Under the pieces are notes generated by a model, which saw only the letters and a list, made by a program, of their open reading frames with translations, was not told where the DNA came from and ran no database searches. This document shows, one piece after another, positions 14,052 through 16,665 of a stretch of DNA of 16,665 nucleotides (position 1 is its first letter; each line of letters opens with the position of its first letter). Source of the DNA: Pseudomonadota bacterium (GTDB taxonomy: Bacteria > Pseudomonadota > Alphaproteobacteria > Micavibrionales > Micavibrionaceae); the NCBI GenBank assembly GCA_016198545.1, contig JACQIJ010000042.1, positions 1 through 16,665 on the forward strand, read 5' to 3'. A program made the translations under genes and the position numbers.

Positions 14052-14082
14052 TTGCCAGAGACCGGTCCTTTCGTGCTATAAA
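14052..14082 (+). promoter_or_regulatory. Candidate promoter of acs
   Basis: An extended -10, TGCTATAAA (14074-14082; TATAAA at 14077-14082), lies 38 nt before the acs start. TTGCCA (14052-14057) is a -35-like box with a rather long 19-nt spacer, so the extended -10 may be the main element. It suggests acs is transcribed separately from the EVE gene. Confidence 0.4.
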
Positions 14083-14104
14083 GCCGTCTATAGTCAAAAA
14101 GCAG

Positions 14105-14110
14105 AGGAGG
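14105..14110 (+). promoter_or_regulatory. Ribosome binding site of acs
   Basis: AGGAGG, a full Shine-Dalgarno core, stands 9 nt before the ATG at 14120 and fixes this start. Confidence 0.8.
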
Positions 14111-14119
14111 ACATAAATC

Positions 14120-16087
14120 ATGAGCCAACCCATGAAAAAAACAGACATGCAAAAAGAATTATTTTACCCTTCAGCCGATATCGTCAAAAACGCATATATT
14201 GACGCAAAAAAATACGAGGAAATGTACAGACGTTCAGTCGCCGACCCGGAAGGGTTCTGGAAAGAGGCGGCAAAGCGCATTACATGGATTAAAGAACCGT
14301 CAAAAATCAAAAACACAAGCTATGATGCGAACAATCTGTACATAAAGTGGTACGAGGACGGCGTTCTGAACGCGGCCTATAACTGCATCGACCGGCACCT
14401 TCCGAAGCGCGCGAGCCAGACGGCGCTGATCTGGGAGAGCGACGATCCGGCGCAGGACAAAAAAATCACCTACGCCGATCTAAAAGGCGAAGTCTGCCGT
14501 TTGGCCAACGCGATGAAAGCGAAAGGCGTTAAAAAAGGCGACCGCGTCACGATCTACATGCCGATGGTGCCGGAAGCCGTCTATGCGATGCTGGCCTGCG
14601 CGCGCATCGGCGCGGTGCATTCCGTCGTGTTCGGCGGGTTTTCACCGGAATCCCTGGCGGGCCGCATTCTCGACTGCGATTCCACGTTCGTCGTCACCGC
14701 CGATGAGGGCGTGCGCGGCGGCAAAAAGATACCGCTGAAAAAGAACGTGGATGAAGCGCTGGAAAAATGCCCCGGCGTGAAAACCGTGCTGGTTCTTGAA
14801 CACACGGATGGCGATATCGGCTGGGTCGAAGGGCGCGATGTCTGGTGGCACGAGATCGTCGATGACCAGTCGGATGAGTGCCCGTGCGAACCGATGAACG
14901 CCGAAGACCCGATGTTCATCCTTTACACCTCCGGATCGACCGGCAAACCCAAGGGCGTACTGCACACGACCGGCGGTTATATGGTTTACACCTCCTTCAC
15001 CCACGAGGTTGTGTTCGATTATCATGAAGGCGATGTTTATTGGTGCACGGCCGATGTGGGTTGGGTCACGGGGCACAGCTATATCGTTTACGGCCCGCTC
15101 GCGAACGGCGCGACGTCGCTGATGTTCGAGGGCGTGCCGAATTACCCGGACTTCTCCCGCTTCTGGCAGGTCGTGGACAAGCACAAGGTCAATATTTTTT
15201 ACACCGCGCCGACGGCGATCCGCGCCCTGCTGCGCGAAGGCGATGCACCGGTGAAAAAAACAAACCGCAAATCCCTGCGCATCCTCGGCACGGTGGGGGA
15301 GCCGATCAACCATGAGGCGTGGCACTGGTACAACGAGGTCGTCGGCGAAGGGCGTTGCCCTGTCGTCGATACGTGGTGGCAGACGGAAACCGGCGGGCAT
15401 ATGATCACACCGCTGCCCGGCGCGATTCCGGCCAAGCCCGGCTCAGCGGCGAAGCCGTTCTTCGGCGTGCGGCCCATGATTGTCGATCCCGCGACGGGTG
15501 CGGAATTGACCGGCGCGTGCGAAGGCGCGCTGTGCATCGCGGATTCATGGCCGGGACAGATGCGCACCGTATACAAGGATCACGACCGTTTCGCGCAGAC
15601 CTATTTCACGCAGTACAAGGGCATGTATTTCACCGGCGACGGCTGCCGCCGCGACGAAGACGGATATTACTGGATCACGGGCCGCATCGACGACGTCATC
15701 AACGTGTCCGGCCACCGGCTCGGCACGGCGGAAATCGAAAGCGCGATCAACGAACACGAGGCCGTTGCGGAATCTGCCGTCGTCGGATTCCCGCACGACA
15801 TCAAGGGGCAGGGCATCTACGCCTATGTCATCCTGAACGCGGGCGTGGAACCGTCGGAGGATATCCGCAAGGGCATCGTCGCCACGGTGCGCAAGATCAT
15901 AGGCCCGATCGCCACGCCCGATGCAATCCAGTTCACGCCCGGCCTGCCGAAAACGCGGTCGGGGAAAATCATGCGCCGGATTCTGCGCAAGATCGCCGCA
16001 CATGAAACGGATTCTCTGGGCGACATCTCCACCCTTGCCGATCCGTCTGTTGTCGATGCGCTGGTAAAGGGACGCGAGAAAAGTTAA
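14120..16087 (+). CDS. acs: Acetate--CoA ligase (acetyl-CoA synthetase)
   Basis: The 655-residue cytoplasmic enzyme activates acetate with ATP and CoA to acetyl-CoA through acetyl-AMP. It is full length for the family. Landmarks are the N-terminal domain with YNCIDRHL (87-94), the adenylate-forming P-loop YTSGSTGKPKG (269-279), VGEPIN (392-397), the acetate-pocket segment DTWWQTETGGH (417-427), the hinge region GRIDDVINVSGHR (521-533), and KTRSGKIMRR near the C-terminus, where Lys616 is the catalytic lysine that is reversibly acetylated in other bacteria. All are intact. It has a strong ribosome binding site and a candidate promoter of its own. Its TAA stop shares the four bases TTAA with the stop of the convergent gene. 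Confidence 0.98.
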   Translation: MSQPMKKTDMQKELFYPSADIVKNAYIDAKKYEEMYRRSVADPEGFWKEAAKRITWIKEPSKIKNTSYDANNLYIKWYEDGVLNAAYNCIDRHLPKRASQTALIWESDDPAQDKKITYADLKGEVCRLANAMKAKGVKKGDRVTIYMPMVPEAVYAMLACARIGAVHSVVFGGFSPESLAGRILDCDSTFVVTADEGVRGGKKIPLKKNVDEALEKCPGVKTVLVLEHTDGDIGWVEGRDVWWHEIVDDQSDECPCEPMNAEDPMFILYTSGSTGKPKGVLHTTGGYMVYTSFTHEVVFDYHEGDVYWCTADVGWVTGHSYIVYGPLANGATSLMFEGVPNYPDFSRFWQVVDKHKVNIFYTAPTAIRALLREGDAPVKKTNRKSLRILGTVGEPINHEAWHWYNEVVGEGRCPVVDTWWQTETGGHMITPLPGAIPAKPGSAAKPFFGVRPMIVDPATGAELTGACEGALCIADSWPGQMRTVYKDHDRFAQTYFTQYKGMYFTGDGCRRDEDGYYWITGRIDDVINVSGHRLGTAEIESAINEHEAVAESAVVGFPHDIKGQGIYAYVILNAGVEPSEDIRKGIVATVRKIIGPIATPDAIQFTPGLPKTRSGKIMRRILRKIAAHETDSLGDISTLADPSVVDALVKGREKS

Positions 16088-16665
16088 GCCGTTTTGGCCG
16101 CGCGCTGCGCGCCATTATTGTCGTTGACCTGCGCGAATGCGCTTGCCAGCGACAATGCCCGCGTAGCGCGCTTCGACGTGAAGTAAAGCATCCACCAGAG
16201 CCAGAGCAGAAGAGCATGGCTGTTTTCGGCTTCCCTGCGCACTGCGCCAAGATGGCCGCGGCGTTGGCGGTGGTATTCTTCCTGCATCCGCGCGTGGCGA
16301 CGTACGCCCTTCGCATTGCGTTCTATATCCGCCAGGGCTTTCAGCTTATTGCTCAGCGCGCGGGCGCGGCTGCGCAGTTCGCAATTGCGCTTGACTTCAA
16401 TCAGCCGTGTCCTGAAAGCGCTATCAGCGCTGTCGTACATGTCAGCGGCTACGACTGTCATGGGATCCCGCTTTCCCCGGTTTTTAACGAGCGACGCATA
16501 CCGCGCTTTCGCATCAACGGATTGCTTGTGCAATGACGCCAGCAACGGGTCCACGGCCATGAATGCCTGAACGGATGTCAGCGTTTCCGCCGCATCCTCC
16601 GGCAGGCCGATGGATGCCAGCCCGTTCATGACGCCTTCGATTGACAGGCCTGTCATAAGCAACTC
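16084..16665 (-). CDS. Unrecognised charged protein with a C-terminal hydrophobic segment (5' end cut)
   Basis: The frame is open to the window edge. A TTG at 16662 and an ATG at 16656 are possible starts, but the true start may lie outside. About 192 residues are visible. Residues up to about 145 are helical and strongly charged, with many Arg, Lys and Glu (for example RSRARALSNKLKALADIERNA), which suggests a coiled-coil-like helix. A tryptophan-rich hydrophobic stretch, ALLLWLWWMLYF (150-161), follows and is short for a transmembrane helix unless it continues; a polar tail ends the protein. I recognise no family or catalytic motif. Its TAA stop overlaps that of acs within TTAA at 16084-16087. 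Confidence 0.6.
   Translation of the reverse strand, partial: ELLMTGLSIEGVMNGLASIGLPEDAAETLTSVQAFMAVDPLLASLHKQSVDAKARYASLVKNRGKRDPMTVVAADMYDSADSAFRTRLIEVKRNCELRSRARALSNKLKALADIERNAKGVRRHARMQEEYHRQRRGHLGAVRREAENSHALLLWLWWMLYFTSKRATRALSLASAFAQVNDNNGAQRAAKTA

Noticed and set aside
1..16665. tRNA, rRNA, CRISPR, insertion sequence or prophage signals
   Set aside because: None was recognisable on either strand; coding genes fill nearly all of the window.

Overview
The window looks like an ordinary-to-accessory chromosomal segment of a moderately GC-rich alphaproteobacterium. The main argument is gene order: hemC, hemD, a Mic60/mitofilin-like membrane protein and hemY in one operon, divergent from tsaD-gpsA and followed by an EVE-domain gene and acs, is an arrangement typical of that class. 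Genus cannot be read from the sequence. No tRNA, rRNA, CRISPR array, insertion sequence or phage gene was seen.

Layout. (1) 1-378 is the 3' end of an unrecognised plus-strand gene. (2) 3972-375 (minus) is a four-gene operon: an SxtJ-family membrane protein, a 50-residue SxtK/DUF5989 microprotein, a NodU/CmcH/SxtI-type O-carbamoyltransferase, and a membrane-anchored SGNH hydrolase. I read this as a carbamoylation module acting on a sugar, glycan or small metabolite. (3) 3997-5075 (plus) is a rhomboid protease overlapping a DUF4286 gene. (4) 9734-5076 (minus) is the heme/envelope operon hemC-hemD-mic60-hemY; the first three genes are joined by ATGA overlaps. The Mic60-like protein carries an unusual N-terminal helix-turn-helix-like domain, and HemY has a decayed zinc-ribbon tail. 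(5) 9899-10291 (plus) is a small exported protein with its own promoter, lying between hemC and tsaD. (6) 10337-12393 (plus) is tsaD-gpsA, overlapping by ATGA. (7) 13516-12422 (minus) is an unrecognised protein with TraB/Tiki-like metalloprotease-type motifs and an operator-like start region. (8) 13634-14041 EVE-domain protein and 14120-16087 acetyl-CoA synthetase (plus). (9) 16665-16084 (minus) is an unrecognised charged protein cut by the window edge.

How they work together. HemC and HemD take porphobilinogen to uroporphyrinogen III, with HemY and Mic60 as inner-membrane partners of the same operon. TsaD makes the t6A tRNA modification and GpsA supplies glycerol-3-phosphate for phospholipids. 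Acs activates acetate. The less ordinary parts are the carbamoylation operon, the TraB-like gene with its nested inverted repeats, the HTH-Mic60 fusion and the small exported protein. Genes are very tightly packed: three of the four convergent pairs abut or share stop codons, and no classical terminator was seen.
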